DNA from: Actinopolyspora erythraea
GTDB taxonomy: Bacteria > Actinomycetota > Actinomycetes > Mycobacteriales > Pseudonocardiaceae
Length of the DNA: 64,000 bases
NCBI RefSeq assembly: GCF_002263515.1
Contig: NZ_CP022752.1
Location: forward strand, 4,216,001 to 4,280,000
Direction of reading: 5' to 3'
Made by a program: the position numbers and the translations under genes. Below, one piece after another: positions 50,851 to 61,620 of this stretch. A model generated the notes under the pieces. It saw nothing but the letters and a program-made list of their open reading frames with translations. It had not been told where the DNA came from and did no database searches. How positions within the stretch are numbered: position 1 is the stretch's first letter; the number at the start of each line of letters is the position of its first letter.

Positions 50851-51201
50851 GTGTCCTATCAGGACTACCAGCAGTACCCCGAACAGCGGCCGAGCAACGG
50901 ACTCGGAACCGCCGCGCTCGTGCTCGGCATCGTCGGGGTCCTGCTGTCGCTGATCCCCGGCATCGGGATCATCGCCTGGCCGGTGGTCATCGTCGGCATC
51001 ATCCTCGGCATCCTCGGCATCCGGAAGGTCTCGCAGGGCAGGGCCACCAACAAGAAGTCCGCGATCGCGGGGACCGTGCTGTCCGGCGTCGGTCTGGTCA
51101 TCTGCGTCCTGTGGCTCGTCTTCACGCTCTCGGTCTTCCAGTCGCCCGAGTTCCAGCAGGAGTTCGAGCAGGAGATGAGCAGGCAGATGGAGTCGAACTG
51201 A
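50851..51201 (+). CDS. DUF4190 membrane protein
   Basis: The product has 116 residues, starting at GTG 50851 after GGAAGG. A Gln/Tyr-rich head (SYQDYQQYPEQ) precedes two hydrophobic hairpins: GTAALVLGIVGVLLSLIPGIGIIAWPVVIVGIILGILGI and SAIAGTVLSGVGLVICVLWLVF. A basic turn GIRKVSQGRATNKKS separates them. This is the DUF4190 layout. The function is unknown. The acidic, Gln-rich C-terminal tail is unusual for such a short protein. Confidence 0.85.
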   Translation: MSYQDYQQYPEQRPSNGLGTAALVLGIVGVLLSLIPGIGIIAWPVVIVGIILGILGIRKVSQGRATNKKSAIAGTVLSGVGLVICVLWLVFTLSVFQSPEFQQEFEQEMSRQMESN

Positions 51202-51250
51202 CCGCGCCGCACCGGCTAGGGTCGCCCTGGCGGTGAGCGGCGGTCCCGCG

Positions 51251-52570
51251 TCAGCCACTGCGCCCCGCAGGCTCGCCGGGCTCCGCGTTCGGGGTGGTCC
51301 CGGGAGCGGGCGACGATCCGGGGCGCTCGGCGGTGCCCGGCTCCGGTTCCCGCCCCACGTCGCCCCGCTCCGAGTCCTCCGATCGCTGGACACCACTCGA
51401 CGGGGCGGTGGTTCTCCCCGGCCCGTCGGTTCTCCCCGGCCCGTCCCCGGTGCTGGCGGGGCGCCCCGCCGGGCGTTGCCGCGTGTCCGGCACGATCGGT
51501 TCGAAGGAGGGCTCGGGGCCCGAGGGCGAGGCCGGCGACAACGGCGGGAACTCGGCGGGTTCCCGCCGACCACTCGGTTCCGGGGCGTCGGTGGGGGCCG
51601 GTGGATGCACCGCCTCACCTGTCCGTTCGGGCTCGGCCGGGCCGAGTTCGGGAATCTCCGGGGCGGGCGTGGGGTGAGCGCCGGTGCGGTAGGCGTTGGC
51701 CCAGCCGAGCACGTCACGTACGTAGCGCTCCGAGTGGTTGTAGGCGAACACCGCCCGTGCCAGCTCCTCGTGGCGGCCCAGGTCACCGCCCGCCTCGCAC
51801 AGGTACCTCCCGGCGGCCAGCGCCGCGTCGCGCACGTTGTGCGGGCTCGCCACCCCGTCGTCATCGCCGTCGGCGCCGTAACGGTTCCAGGTGGCGGGCA
51901 GGAACTGCATCGGCCCCACGGCGCGGTCCCAGACCGGATCGCCGTCCAGCTTCCCGGAGTCGGTGTCGGGGACGGCCGCGAACCCGGCTCCCCCGGTCAG
52001 CCTCGGCCCGAGGATCGCGGACGCGGTGGTGCCGGACTCGTCCACCCGGCCGGACCGCGCGTGTCCGGACTCGGCCCGTCCGATCGCGGCCAGCACCGAC
52101 CAGTGCAGGCCGCAGGACGGATCCGTCCCGGAGATCCGCCCGGCCGCGTCCCGGTAGGCCCGCAACACCGGTTCCGGAATCCCGGTCGGACCGCTCGGCA
52201 CTCGGATCGCGGCTCCGGCACCGGTGTCGGGCTCGGAGGGATTTCCCAGCGCACGGCTCTCCCGGAGCAGCCGCACGCTGGGTTCCCGCCGCTCGGGCAG
52301 CTGCCCGGTGACACCCAGACCTCTCGGAGCCGGCCGGTCCCGCTCGTCGCCCTCCGAAGTGTCGAACAGGGCGGAGGTGAACGCGTTGGCCCCGCCGACC
52401 AGCACGAAGGGCAGCAGCAGCGCCAACAGCACCAGCAGCGAACCGACCGGAGACCTGCGGGGACCGCGACGCGCCCCTGGCTCCGGATCCGCTTCGGGCG
52501 ACGGAGGAGTCGGCCACCACGACGCTTGGGCCTGTCGCCGCCATGGCGAGGGTCTGCTCCGACGCGGCAC
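51251..52570 (-). CDS. lytic transglycosylase 1 (MltB-like SLT domain)
   Basis: GTG 52570, with GGGGAGG upstream, gives 439 residues. A basic cytoplasmic head of about 40 residues, one membrane helix (SLLVLLALLLPFVLVGG), a linker and a transglycosylase domain at about 135-290 follow. The catalytic Glu is in AAIGRAESGHAR; VGPMQFLPATWNRYGADGDDDG and AYNHSERYV are family motifs. The last 150 residues are Pro/Glu/Arg-rich and probably span or contact the wall. It cleaves peptidoglycan glycan strands. Two paralogues lie 6-8 kb downstream. Confidence 0.92.
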   Translation of the reverse strand: MPRRSRPSPWRRQAQASWWPTPPSPEADPEPGARRGPRRSPVGSLLVLLALLLPFVLVGGANAFTSALFDTSEGDERDRPAPRGLGVTGQLPERREPSVRLLRESRALGNPSEPDTGAGAAIRVPSGPTGIPEPVLRAYRDAAGRISGTDPSCGLHWSVLAAIGRAESGHARSGRVDESGTTASAILGPRLTGGAGFAAVPDTDSGKLDGDPVWDRAVGPMQFLPATWNRYGADGDDDGVASPHNVRDAALAAGRYLCEAGGDLGRHEELARAVFAYNHSERYVRDVLGWANAYRTGAHPTPAPEIPELGPAEPERTGEAVHPPAPTDAPEPSGRREPAEFPPLSPASPSGPEPSFEPIVPDTRQRPAGRPASTGDGPGRTDGPGRTTAPSSGVQRSEDSERGDVGREPEPGTAERPGSSPAPGTTPNAEPGEPAGRSG

Positions 52571-52680
52571 GGTTGTCCTCCCCAGGGGTTCCTCGCGGCA
52601 TCGCCGTCACCCGGATTGCACACCATCGGCGCGCAGATCGCCCGATGACGGAGGCGGGAGCGGCGGCTCGGTCGGACCGG

Positions 52681-52738
52681 GTGGTGCCGCGGCGGAACCT
52701 CTCGCGGGCTCTCGCGGTGGGGAGGACCGACATCGAGC
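52681..52738 (-). repeat. half copy of the palindromic element
   Basis: On the minus strand it reads CTGCTCGATGTCGGTCC, then CGAGAGCCCGCGAGAGGTTC, matching the right half of copies 1 and 2 from the loop onward. The left half and the GTAGTAC apex are missing. It lies between the divergent transglycosylase and acyl-CoA dehydrogenase genes. Confidence 0.75.
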
Positions 52739-52831
52739 AGGTGGTTGGGCCGAGAACTCCGCGGAGTACGAAGATCCTGAATCAGCAAGGATCGGCTCGG
52801 AGGCGACAACCACTACTGTTCGGTAACCTCC

Positions 52832-54511
52832 ATGTCCTACGCTGCGGGCATGACGCTGCCCGGAGAGTCCGCGCCCGACGCCGTGAGCCCGGTTACCCAC
52901 GAGGTCAGCAACCAGCCACCACCGCTGGACGACTTCGATCCGCTGGACTGCGACCCCGCGCTGCGGGAGGCGCTGGCCGAGCACGGGCAGTCGGAAGTGA
53001 CCGAGCGGCTGCGCCCGCTCGCGCGGCAGGCGGGCTCCGCCACGGCGCGGGAGCACGGCAGGCTCGCCAACGAACACCCGCCGGTGCTGCGCAGCCACGA
53101 CCGCTACGGGCACCGCATCGACGAGGTGGAGTTCCACCCCTCCTGGCACTGGCTGATGGACCGGGCCGTCTCCGAGGGGCTGCACGCGGCACCGTGGGCC
53201 CCGGACGCGCCGGAGGGCGCGCACCTGCACCGCGCCGCCGGGTTCTACCTGTGGTCACAGGCCGAGGCCGGTCACGGCTGCCCGATCTCGATGACGTTCG
53301 CCGCCGTACCGGCCCTGCGGCACAGCCCGGACCTCGCCGAGGTCTACGAACCCGGGCTCCGCGCCACGGACTACGAGTTCGGCCTCCGGCCGCCCGGCGA
53401 GAAGAGCGGCCTGCTCGCGGGCATGTCGATGACCGAGAAGCAGGGCGGCTCGGACGTCCGCGCCAACACCACCACGGCCGAACCGCTGGCGGACGGCAGC
53501 TACCGGATCGTCGGCCACAAGTGGTTCACCTCCGCCCCGATGAACGACCTGTTCCTCACCCTGGCGAACACCCCGGGCGGGCTGAGCTGCCTGCTGGTCC
53601 CCCGCGTGCTGCCGGACGGCACGCGCAACGCGGTGCGGCTGCAACGGCTCAAGGACAAGCTGGGCAACAAGTCCAACGCCTCGGCCGAACTCGAGTACAC
53701 CGGGGCGATCGGCTGGTTGGTCGGCGAGGAGGGGCGCGGGGTGCGCAGCATCATCGACATGGTGTCGATGACCAGGATGGACTGCGTGCTCGGCTCCGCG
53801 GCCAACATGCGCGCCGCGCTGTCCGAGGCGGCGCACCACGTGGCGCACCGAGCCGCCTTCGGCGACACGCTGAACCGGACCCCGCTGATGCGCGCGGTGA
53901 TCTCGGACCTGGCCGTGGAGTCCGAGGCCGCCGTCGGCCTGGCGATGCGGCTGGCCGCCGCGATCGACCGGGGACAACGCGGCAACCGGGCCGAACTGGA
54001 CCTGCTGCGGCTCGCGCTGCCCGCCACGAAGTACTACGTCTGCAAACGGGCCCCCACCGTGATCGCCGAGGCGCTGGAGTGCCTGGGCGGCAACGGCTAC
54101 GTGGAGGAGTCGGGGCTGCCCCGGCTGTACCGGGAGGCACCGCTGCTGTCCATCTGGGAGGGCTCGGGCAACGTGACCGCGCTGGACACCCTGCGCGCGC
54201 TGCACAAGCAACCCGACACCGTCGAACCGCTGCTGACCGAGCTCGACGGCACGGCAGGCCGGGACGAGCGCTACGACCGCCAGCTGCGACGCCTGCGGGA
54301 GGAACTCGCCGAACCGCGCCCGGAGCGGGCTCGCGCGCTGTCGGAGCGGCTCGTGCTCACGCTGCAGGCGAGCCTGCTGCTGCGGACCGCTCCGGCCGAG
54401 GTGGCCGAGACCTTCCTGACGACCAGGCTGGACGGCGAGGGGCACACCCTCGGCGCCACCGGCACCCGCTCCGACGTCCTGCTGGAGCGGGTCACTCCCC
54501 GCAAGGACTGA
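52832..54511 (+). CDS. AidB-like acyl-CoA dehydrogenase
   Basis: The product has 559 residues, longer than ordinary acyl-CoA dehydrogenases (about 390), as in the AidB subgroup. Motifs are MSMTEKQGGSDVRANTTTAE for FAD binding and HKWFTSAPMND, then RLKDKLGNKSNASAELEYTGAIGWLVGEEGRGV, and YVEESGLPRLYREAPLLSIWEGSGN at the C-terminal catalytic region. E. coli AidB protects DNA from alkylation, and actinobacterial relatives may act on acyl-CoAs. The start is uncertain: ATG 52832 and ATG 52850 both lack clear sites. Confidence 0.9.
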   Translation: MSYAAGMTLPGESAPDAVSPVTHEVSNQPPPLDDFDPLDCDPALREALAEHGQSEVTERLRPLARQAGSATAREHGRLANEHPPVLRSHDRYGHRIDEVEFHPSWHWLMDRAVSEGLHAAPWAPDAPEGAHLHRAAGFYLWSQAEAGHGCPISMTFAAVPALRHSPDLAEVYEPGLRATDYEFGLRPPGEKSGLLAGMSMTEKQGGSDVRANTTTAEPLADGSYRIVGHKWFTSAPMNDLFLTLANTPGGLSCLLVPRVLPDGTRNAVRLQRLKDKLGNKSNASAELEYTGAIGWLVGEEGRGVRSIIDMVSMTRMDCVLGSAANMRAALSEAAHHVAHRAAFGDTLNRTPLMRAVISDLAVESEAAVGLAMRLAAAIDRGQRGNRAELDLLRLALPATKYYVCKRAPTVIAEALECLGGNGYVEESGLPRLYREAPLLSIWEGSGNVTALDTLRALHKQPDTVEPLLTELDGTAGRDERYDRQLRRLREELAEPRPERARALSERLVLTLQASLLLRTAPAEVAETFLTTRLDGEGHTLGATGTRSDVLLERVTPRKD

Positions 54512-54612
54512 GTCCCACCGAACTCCCACCCCTTACGCGGTCGGCGCCGCCGTGATACCTGGTCCGACCAGGACAAGAGCAGAGCGGAAGCGCCACCCGA
54601 CTTCGGGGCGAC

Positions 54613-54813
54613 GTCGATTTCTCGCGAAATCGCCGGGCCTTCGGCGCAGGCCGAACCCTGCCACTCCCCCAGGACGAGCTCCCACCACCCTCGCGGTCGG
54701 CACCGCCGCGGGTTCTCCCGTGCGGCCTCTCGCGAGGACGACCGGAGACGTTGTGTAGTACCTACCCGATGTCGGGGCACCCGCAACGAGAGCCGCGCGA
54801 GAGGTTCCGCCAA
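54613..54813 (+). repeat. intergenic palindromic element, copy 4 (mosaic)
   Basis: The core spans about 54712-54804 with loop GTTGTGTAGTACCTACCCGA. The outer arms still pair (CGTGCGGCCTCTCG with CGAGAGCCGCGCG). The inner arms do not: the left reads CCGGAGAC as in copy 3, and the right reads GTCGGGGCAC as in copy 1. Upstream are GTCGATTTCTCGCGA (54613-54627), extended to CGATTTCTCGCGAAATCG, and the GCAGGCCGAACC unit. It lies between convergent genes. Confidence 0.9.
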
Positions 54814-54842
54814 GCGAGCGAGCACGCAACCCGCCCCGGAAC

Positions 54843-55370
54843 TCACCCGAAGGTAGGAAAGAGTTCCGGCGCTTCCTCGGGCCACCGCTGGGCGACCACG
54901 TCGAGCGTCTCGTCACCGAACGGATTGACCCCACGGCCCTTGGCCAACGCGTGGGCCACGTGCACGTGCAGGCACTTGACCCTGCCGGGCATCCCGCCCG
55001 CGCTGACCTCGGTGCCGAGCGGTTCCAGGGCGTCTCGTTCGGCGAGGTAGTCGTGGTGCGCACGGCGGTACCGCTCGGCGAGCTCGGTGTCGGTGGACAA
55101 CCGGTCGGTCATCTCCCGCATCAGCCCCTCCGACTCCAGGGTGGACACCAGGGTGACCAGTCGCGGGGAGGTGAGGTAGTACAGCGTCGGAAACGGCGTC
55201 CCGTCCGGCAGCCGCGGGTTGGTGCGCACCACGGTGGGCTCCCCGGCGGAATCGCGGGTGACCACGTCCCGCATACCCCTCGGCGGACGCCCCAGTTGGC
55301 GCCGCACGACCAGCCGGTCGGTCTCGGTCGCGGTGGGCTCACCGCTCGGGTCCACGCCCGACACTGTCAC
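54843..55370 (-). CDS. DUF501 protein
   Basis: The product has 175 residues from GTG 55370, which overlaps the divIC stop by four bases; GTG 55364 is also possible after GAGAGGGG. DUF501 features are RQLGRPPRGMRDVVTRD, PTLYYLTSPRLVTLVSTLES and GRVKCLHVHVAHALAKGRGVNPFGDE with conserved Cys and His residues. The family (Rv1025) sits beside divIC and enolase in actinobacteria. The biochemical function is unknown; the conserved CLHVHVAH suggests metal binding or catalysis. Confidence 0.92.
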   Translation of the reverse strand: MTVSGVDPSGEPTATETDRLVVRRQLGRPPRGMRDVVTRDSAGEPTVVRTNPRLPDGTPFPTLYYLTSPRLVTLVSTLESEGLMREMTDRLSTDTELAERYRRAHHDYLAERDALEPLGTEVSAGGMPGRVKCLHVHVAHALAKGRGVNPFGDETLDVVAQRWPEEAPELFPTFG

Positions 55371-55909
55371 TTCCCCTCTCCCGTGAACGTGTTCCAAAGC
55401 CGCTGGTACCACGGCTTCGCCTCCGAGGCCGCGGCCTTCTTCGCCGACTCCTTCTCCTCCTGGGAGGGCAGCTCGACGATGTAGGGCGTCTCACCCGGTC
55501 GGACGTAGCCGAGCCGCCTGCGGGCCTCGGCCTCCAACCTGTGCGGGTCCGACAGCTCCGCCTTGCGCTCCTCCAGTCGCTGGACCTCCTGGCTCAGCTG
55601 GTGCTCCCGCTGCTCCAGCTCGGCCAGCTCGTCGCGCTGGCCGATGTAGGTGCGCAGCGGAACCGAGACGCTCAGCGCCATGGCGCACACGAGGATGGCC
55701 AGCACGGCGGCCCGCCTCGTGGAGGAGAGCTTGAACGCGCCCCCCGTACCCGCCGGAGGCCGGGTCCGGGCGGAACCCGGCCTCCGGCGCCGCGTGGACC
55801 CGGGGTCCGAGTCACCGCGCGGGCGCCGCGCACGCGCCGGTTCCCGGGTGCGGCGCGTCGCGTCCGCCCCGTTCCGCCGGTCGCGCTGAGCCGGTCGCCC
55901 GGTCGGCAT
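55367..55909 (-). CDS. divIC: DivIC/FtsB-type septum formation initiator
   Basis: The product has 180 residues. A basic, Arg-rich cytoplasmic head of about 60 residues leads to a single membrane helix (AAVLAILVCAMALSVSVPL, about 67-85). An outer coiled coil follows (DELAELEQREHQLSQEVQRLEERKAEL) and the family ending LEAEARRRLGYVRPGETPYIV. It joins FtsL and FtsQ at the division site. It begins three bases after the eno stop, in an eno-divIC-DUF501 operon. Confidence 0.93.
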   Translation of the reverse strand: MPTGRPAQRDRRNGADATRRTREPARARRPRGDSDPGSTRRRRPGSARTRPPAGTGGAFKLSSTRRAAVLAILVCAMALSVSVPLRTYIGQRDELAELEQREHQLSQEVQRLEERKAELSDPHRLEAEARRRLGYVRPGETPYIVELPSQEEKESAKKAAASEAKPWYQRLWNTFTGEGK

Positions 55910-55912
55910 GAC

Positions 55913-57563
<1,651 letters not shown>

Positions 57564-57947
57564 ATGAGGGCTGAAGGTACCGTAGAAGCGTTCCGCAAAG
57601 CGGAATCCCTTGTGGCGCAGCGGCGCCCGCTGGAGGCGCTGCGCGCGCTCGGTCCGGTGCTCGACGAGGCACCGGACAAGCCGAGCGTGCAGTTGCTGGC
57701 GGGGCGCGCGTATCTGTTCTCGGCGCAGTTCCAGCGTGCCGAACTGGCGTTCCTGCGAGTCATCGAGCTGGACCCGTCCGACCACTATGCCCGGCTCGTG
57801 CTCGGCAGGACCCTGCAACGGCAGGGCAGGCTGAGCGAGGCCCACACCCAGGTTCGGCTGGCCACCACCATGTACCCCGATCCCGCCTACCAGGAAGTGC
57901 TGGGAGAGATCAGGGCGCACATCGCGCGGGTCAACGCCTCCGAGTGA
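57564..57947 (+). CDS. tetratricopeptide repeat protein
   Basis: The product has 127 residues. About three TPR units are visible: AEGTVEAFRKAESLVAQRRPLEALRAL, SVQLLAGRAYLFSAQFQRAELAFLRVIELDPSD and HYARLVLGRTLQRQGRLSEAHTQVRLATTMYPD. It is cytoplasmic and probably a protein-protein adaptor. ATG 57564 lacks a strong site; GTG 57552 or 57558 are alternatives, and a leaderless transcript is possible. Confidence 0.85.
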   Translation: MRAEGTVEAFRKAESLVAQRRPLEALRALGPVLDEAPDKPSVQLLAGRAYLFSAQFQRAELAFLRVIELDPSDHYARLVLGRTLQRQGRLSEAHTQVRLATTMYPDPAYQEVLGEIRAHIARVNASE

Positions 57948-58520
57948 GGATTCCCACCGCGAGTGCGAGGAATCCGCTCCGAGTGGCGCTCCACCCCGCT
58001 CGAAGCAGCGCTCCGGGAGTGCCGCCGTGCCCGTCGGGCATTGGTGTCACTGCGGCTTTCCCGGCGTCGCCGACGCCGAAGGACCTCCGCCAAGCGAGCA
58101 TCCACGAAAACGGGGACCACGACATCTCGCTGAAGTAGGTCGTTTCGCGGCTGCTGCTTCGGCGCGCGAGCGCCGAAGCAGCACGCACGCCACTCGCACC
58201 GCCGCGGGTTCTCACGGGTCGTCTCGCGAGGACGGTCCCGACGTGGCGTAGTAACTACTCGATGTCGAGGACCCCGCAGCGAGAGCCGCGCGAGAGGTTC
58301 CGCCACGACACCACTTGCGACCACCGGGCCGCGGAATCGCGTCATCAGTAATACGGGGTGAACAGCGTGCGTGTCCCCGGTGCGTGAGTCGGATGCATTG
58401 CAAGGCCGGGCCGCTCGCCGCGTAGGTCGCTACTCAAGAATCGGACCAACGCCGCGAGGCGCCGACTCACGTGCCGGTAACCGGCCACCCCCCGAAGGCG
58501 CATCAGCGATTCTCATCGGG
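57948..58520. other. gene-free stretch containing element copy 5
   Basis: Between convergent genes. Apart from the palindromic element at 58196-58304, a hairpin GCTGCTTCGGCGC/GCGCCGAAGCAGC lies at about 58151-58182. No gene is supported. Confidence 0.45.
58196..58304 (+). repeat. intergenic palindromic element, copy 5
   Basis: The most divergent full copy. The inner arms GGTCCCGAC and GTCGAGGACC still pair, with one bulged A, and the loop reads GTGGCGTAGTAACTACTCGA. It keeps the apical GTAG-TAA-CTAC mini-stem. The right outer arm GCGAGAGCCGCGCGAGAGG and the trailing TTCCGCCAC are conserved; the left arm is degraded. It lies between the convergent TPR and transglycosylase genes. Confidence 0.88.
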
Positions 58521-59348
58521 TCACTCGTCGCGGCTACCCGCCTGGGCGTAGCGCTCCGCCAGGCTGAAGACCTTCCTGGCGTAGGAAACCGAGTTGTTGT
58601 AGGACATCACACCGGCCCACCACCCCTGGCCGCTGCGCATGTCGCGCCCGCCCGCGCAGAGGTAGCGCGCCGCCGCCATCGCCGCGTCGTCCAGGTTGTG
58701 CGGGTCGCCCACCCCGTCGCCGCTGCCGTCGGTGCTCCACTTCGCCCAGGTGGAGGGAATGAACTGCATGGGCCCGACGGCGCGGTCGTACGTGGTGTCG
58801 CCATCGAGCGCGCCGTCGTCGGTGTCGGTGATGGCGCGGACGTCCTCACCGCCGTCCAGCGGCACCCCGATGATGGGGCTGGAGGGAACCGCGTCCGCGC
58901 CCAACCTGCGTCCCCCGTAGCGGCCGTGGTCCGACTCGACGCGCCCTATGCCCGCCAGCGTCGCCCAGTCCAGCCCGCACTCCGGGTTCCGCCGCCGCAT
59001 CGCCAGATCGGCGTTCACATAGGACACCAGCGCGCGGGCGGGAACGTCGACGACCGCGGCCACCTCGTCGGCCCAGTCGCGCACCGGGTCGTCGCTGCCC
59101 CCGGTGTTCGGTTCGGAGTCGGCCGCGCGCTGTCCCGGCGCGCTCGAACCCGGTTCCACCGGGGCCGGTTCGACGCTCCCCCGTTCCAGCGGGGGCGCCT
59201 GCGGCGCCGCGGCCGGTTCACCCAGCACGGCCACCGCGCCCACACCGCACAGGGCGGTCGCCACGGTCCCGAGCGCCAGTGCCCCGCGTCCGAGGAGGGC
59301 CAACATCGCACGGGGACGTACGCGCTTCGAGGAAGCGGATTCGGTCAC
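58521..59348 (-). CDS. lytic transglycosylase 2 (MltB-like SLT domain)
   Basis: The product has 275 residues. An Arg-rich head, a hydrophobic export segment (GALALGTVATALCGVGAVAVL) and a Pro-rich linker lead to the catalytic domain at about 115-275. The catalytic Glu is in AGIGRVESDHGRYGG; then come TYDRAVGPMQFIPSTWAKW and SYNNSVSYARKVF. It corresponds in position and type to LpqU (Rv1022) beside enolase, but no lipobox is visible. It trims peptidoglycan during growth or sporulation. Confidence 0.92.
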   Translation of the reverse strand: MTESASSKRVRPRAMLALLGRGALALGTVATALCGVGAVAVLGEPAAAPQAPPLERGSVEPAPVEPGSSAPGQRAADSEPNTGGSDDPVRDWADEVAAVVDVPARALVSYVNADLAMRRRNPECGLDWATLAGIGRVESDHGRYGGRRLGADAVPSSPIIGVPLDGGEDVRAITDTDDGALDGDTTYDRAVGPMQFIPSTWAKWSTDGSGDGVGDPHNLDDAAMAAARYLCAGGRDMRSGQGWWAGVMSYNNSVSYARKVFSLAERYAQAGSRDE

Positions 59349-59469
59349 TCGGACAGGTTAGGTGACTTGTCCAGCCGCACCGGCCGACGCACCGCCGGAA
59401 GCCTGTTGGGAGTCGCCCTCTCCGCCGTGGGCGGCAGTTCGTGGCGGGGCACGGCGGCCCACCGCGAAC

Positions 59470-59545
59470 ACCCTCGCGATGTCGCTCGCCCCGCGCGGTA
59501 CCGGATCCCCGGCCGAAGGCCGCGTGAGAGGTTCCACCGGCGGAG
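59470..59545 (+). repeat. probable decayed half copy of the palindromic element
   Basis: The stretch shows GCGATGTCGCTCGCCCCGC, then GCCGCGTGAGAGGTTCCACC, in the same order and spacing as the right half of the full copies, with several substitutions. The left half is absent, as in the copy at 52681. It lies between two transglycosylase genes. Confidence 0.45.
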
Positions 59546-59577
59546 TCCCGGTCGGCGAACCCCCACCCCTGACTGGC

Positions 59578-60378
59578 TCACCTCTTCCGCAGCAGCTCGC
59601 GGCTGCGCTTGCCGTAGTCGTCGGCGTGGTCCAGCACCTGCTGCACGTACTCGCCACTGGCGTTGTAGCGCAGCACCGAGTCGCGGAACTGCTCGGCGCG
59701 CCGCAGGTCGTTGCCGGAGTCGCAGAGGTAGTAGCCCGCCGCCAGCGCGGCGTCGTCCAGATCGTCCGGATCGGCCTCGCCGTCGGCGTCGCCGTCGCGC
59801 CCCCAGGTCCGCCAGGTGCTCGGGATGAACTGCAACGGCCCCACCGCGCGGTCGTAGGTCGAGTCGCCGTCCAGCTCTCCCCCGTCGGTGTCACGGATGA
59901 GCCGCACCCCCTCGCTGCCGTCCAGCGGGACCCCCCTGATGGGCGGTTCCGGGCGCGCGGTGCTGTCGAGATCCGCTCCGCCGTAGCGACCGTGGCCGGA
60001 CTCGACGGCACCGATCCCGGCGAGCACGGACCAGCTCAGCCCGCAGTCCGGTCTGGTCCGCTCCAGCGCGAGTTCGGCGTAGCCGTAGGCCTCCAGGGCG
60101 GCCAGCGGGATGTTGAGGTCCTCGGACAGGTTCCCGGCCCAGTCCGCGAGCTGCCGTTGCGGCCGGGACGTGTTCGCGGGATCGGCCGCACCGGGTAACG
60201 GGCGCACGTCGGGCGGCTGCGCCCCGGCGCGCGGTGGTGCCGTGGCGGTGGGCAGCCGGGAGCTCTCGTGACGTTCGCCGCCGTCCAGCAGCCCGGCCAA
60301 CAGCACGAGCACGGCGAGCATCGTCAGTCCGCTCAACAACACGATCGGCGAATCGGAAGCCTTCCGTCGTCGCGGCAC
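59578..60378 (-). CDS. lytic transglycosylase 3 (MltB-like SLT domain)
   Basis: GTG 60378, with GGGAGG upstream, gives 266 residues. A short basic head and one membrane helix (SPIVLLSGLTMLAVLVLLAGL) precede the catalytic domain, with the Glu in AGIGAVESGHGRYGG and then TYDRAVGPLQFIPSTWRTW and RYNASGEYVQQVL. It resembles its neighbour at 58521 more than the one at 51251, indicating local duplication. It follows mazG by about 100 bases. Confidence 0.92.
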   Translation of the reverse strand: MPRRRKASDSPIVLLSGLTMLAVLVLLAGLLDGGERHESSRLPTATAPPRAGAQPPDVRPLPGAADPANTSRPQRQLADWAGNLSEDLNIPLAALEAYGYAELALERTRPDCGLSWSVLAGIGAVESGHGRYGGADLDSTARPEPPIRGVPLDGSEGVRLIRDTDGGELDGDSTYDRAVGPLQFIPSTWRTWGRDGDADGEADPDDLDDAALAAGYYLCDSGNDLRRAEQFRDSVLRYNASGEYVQQVLDHADDYGKRSRELLRKR

Positions 60379-60476
60379 GGTCGCGGACCTCCCTCGGTCG
60401 CTGAACTGTTCTCCGGGCAGCGGTGCCCTTCGGCGAGCACCTGACCCCACAACGGGGACACCCCGCCAGGGAGCTC

Positions 60477-61508
60477 TCACCCCTGCCGGTCGATTCCACC
60501 GGTTTCCCCGGATTCCGGCCAGTACTTCCGCCAGTCGGACTCGGACAGCCGGGCAGCGTCCGCACCGGCCGCGCGTGCGCGTCGCTCGGCGGCGCGAACG
60601 TTCCCGTCGAAGGCCAGCGACGCCGCGCGCAGCGTGTCCTCCGGGTCCAGCCCACGTCGCCTCGCGCGCGCCACTGCCTCGAACAGCTCGGCCCCCGGTT
60701 GGGAGTCGTCGCCGATCAGCTCCCCCGGAATTCCGGCCCGTTCGGCCCGTTGCACGAGCTTGGCCGCGAGCGCGGCGGCCGGTTGGCCGTGCGCCACGCC
60801 GTCCACAGCGGACTCGCGCTGCTTCTCGCGCTGCTTGAGCTCCTCCCAGCGCGCGTGCTGCGACTCGGCGTCGTGCACGGAGTCGTCGGTGGCGAACACG
60901 TGCGGATGGCGCGAGACGAGCTTGCTCACCAGCTCGGCCGCGACCGCGTCGACGTCGAACGGGTCGGTCTCGTGCTCGGCCGCCACCCGGGCGTGGAACA
61001 GCACCTGCAGCAGCACGTCGCCGAGTTCCTCCCGCATGGCACCGCGATCGGAGTGCTCCAGCGCCTCCAGCAGCTCGTAGGTCTCCTCGACCAGGTAGGT
61101 GCGCAGCGACTCGTGCGTCTGCCCCGCGTCCCACGGGCAGCCGCCCGGAGAGCGCAGCCGGTCCATCACCGTCACCGCGTCCAGCAGCTCGACACCGGCC
61201 GGTGGGCTCGCGCGCACCTCGGCGGCCCCGGCCGCCAGCAGCTCACGTGCCGTCCGCGAGTGGTCGTCGGCGGCGACCAGCACCACCGCCTCGCTCCGGG
61301 CGCGGCGCAGCGTCTCCGAGCACTCGGGCGGCGTCGTGGCACCCAGCGAGTCACGGGTGGACTCGGCGAGCCCGGCATCCGCGTAGACCGTCACGGCACC
61401 GCGCAACCACGGGACCGCCTCGGCCGGGACGACGTCGCCGAGACGGTCGTCCACCAGCACCACAGCGCAACCGTTGACGAGGGATCGTGATTCACCGACG
61501 GCGTCCAT
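60477..61508 (-). CDS. mazG: MazG nucleoside triphosphate pyrophosphohydrolase
   Basis: The product has 343 residues. An N-terminal segment of about 110 residues without a known motif precedes the MazG domain: CPWDAGQTHESLRTYLVEET, YELLEALE, then EELGDVLLQVLFHARVA with the EExxE...ExxD metal-binding acids, and HPHVFA. It hydrolyses non-canonical or excess (d)NTPs. The position close to enolase matches Rv1021. Confidence 0.94.
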   Translation of the reverse strand: MDAVGESRSLVNGCAVVLVDDRLGDVVPAEAVPWLRGAVTVYADAGLAESTRDSLGATTPPECSETLRRARSEAVVLVAADDHSRTARELLAAGAAEVRASPPAGVELLDAVTVMDRLRSPGGCPWDAGQTHESLRTYLVEETYELLEALEHSDRGAMREELGDVLLQVLFHARVAAEHETDPFDVDAVAAELVSKLVSRHPHVFATDDSVHDAESQHARWEELKQREKQRESAVDGVAHGQPAAALAAKLVQRAERAGIPGELIGDDSQPGAELFEAVARARRRGLDPEDTLRAASLAFDGNVRAAERRARAAGADAARLSESDWRKYWPESGETGGIDRQG

Positions 61509-61620
61509 GCCCCGATTGTTCCAGCTCGTAGCCGATCATGGTGTGGGCTCGACCGGTCCGGACCGAGCGGAATCCGCGCAGTCGCGCTCGGTCCGTTGCC
61601 GTGGCCCTTCCGGAACGGTG

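Noticed and set aside
52571..52831. ydaO-type (c-di-AMP) riboswitch before a transglycosylase gene
   Set aside because: Such genes are frequent targets in actinobacteria, but the conserved ydaO segments are not visible here or upstream of the other two transglycosylase genes.
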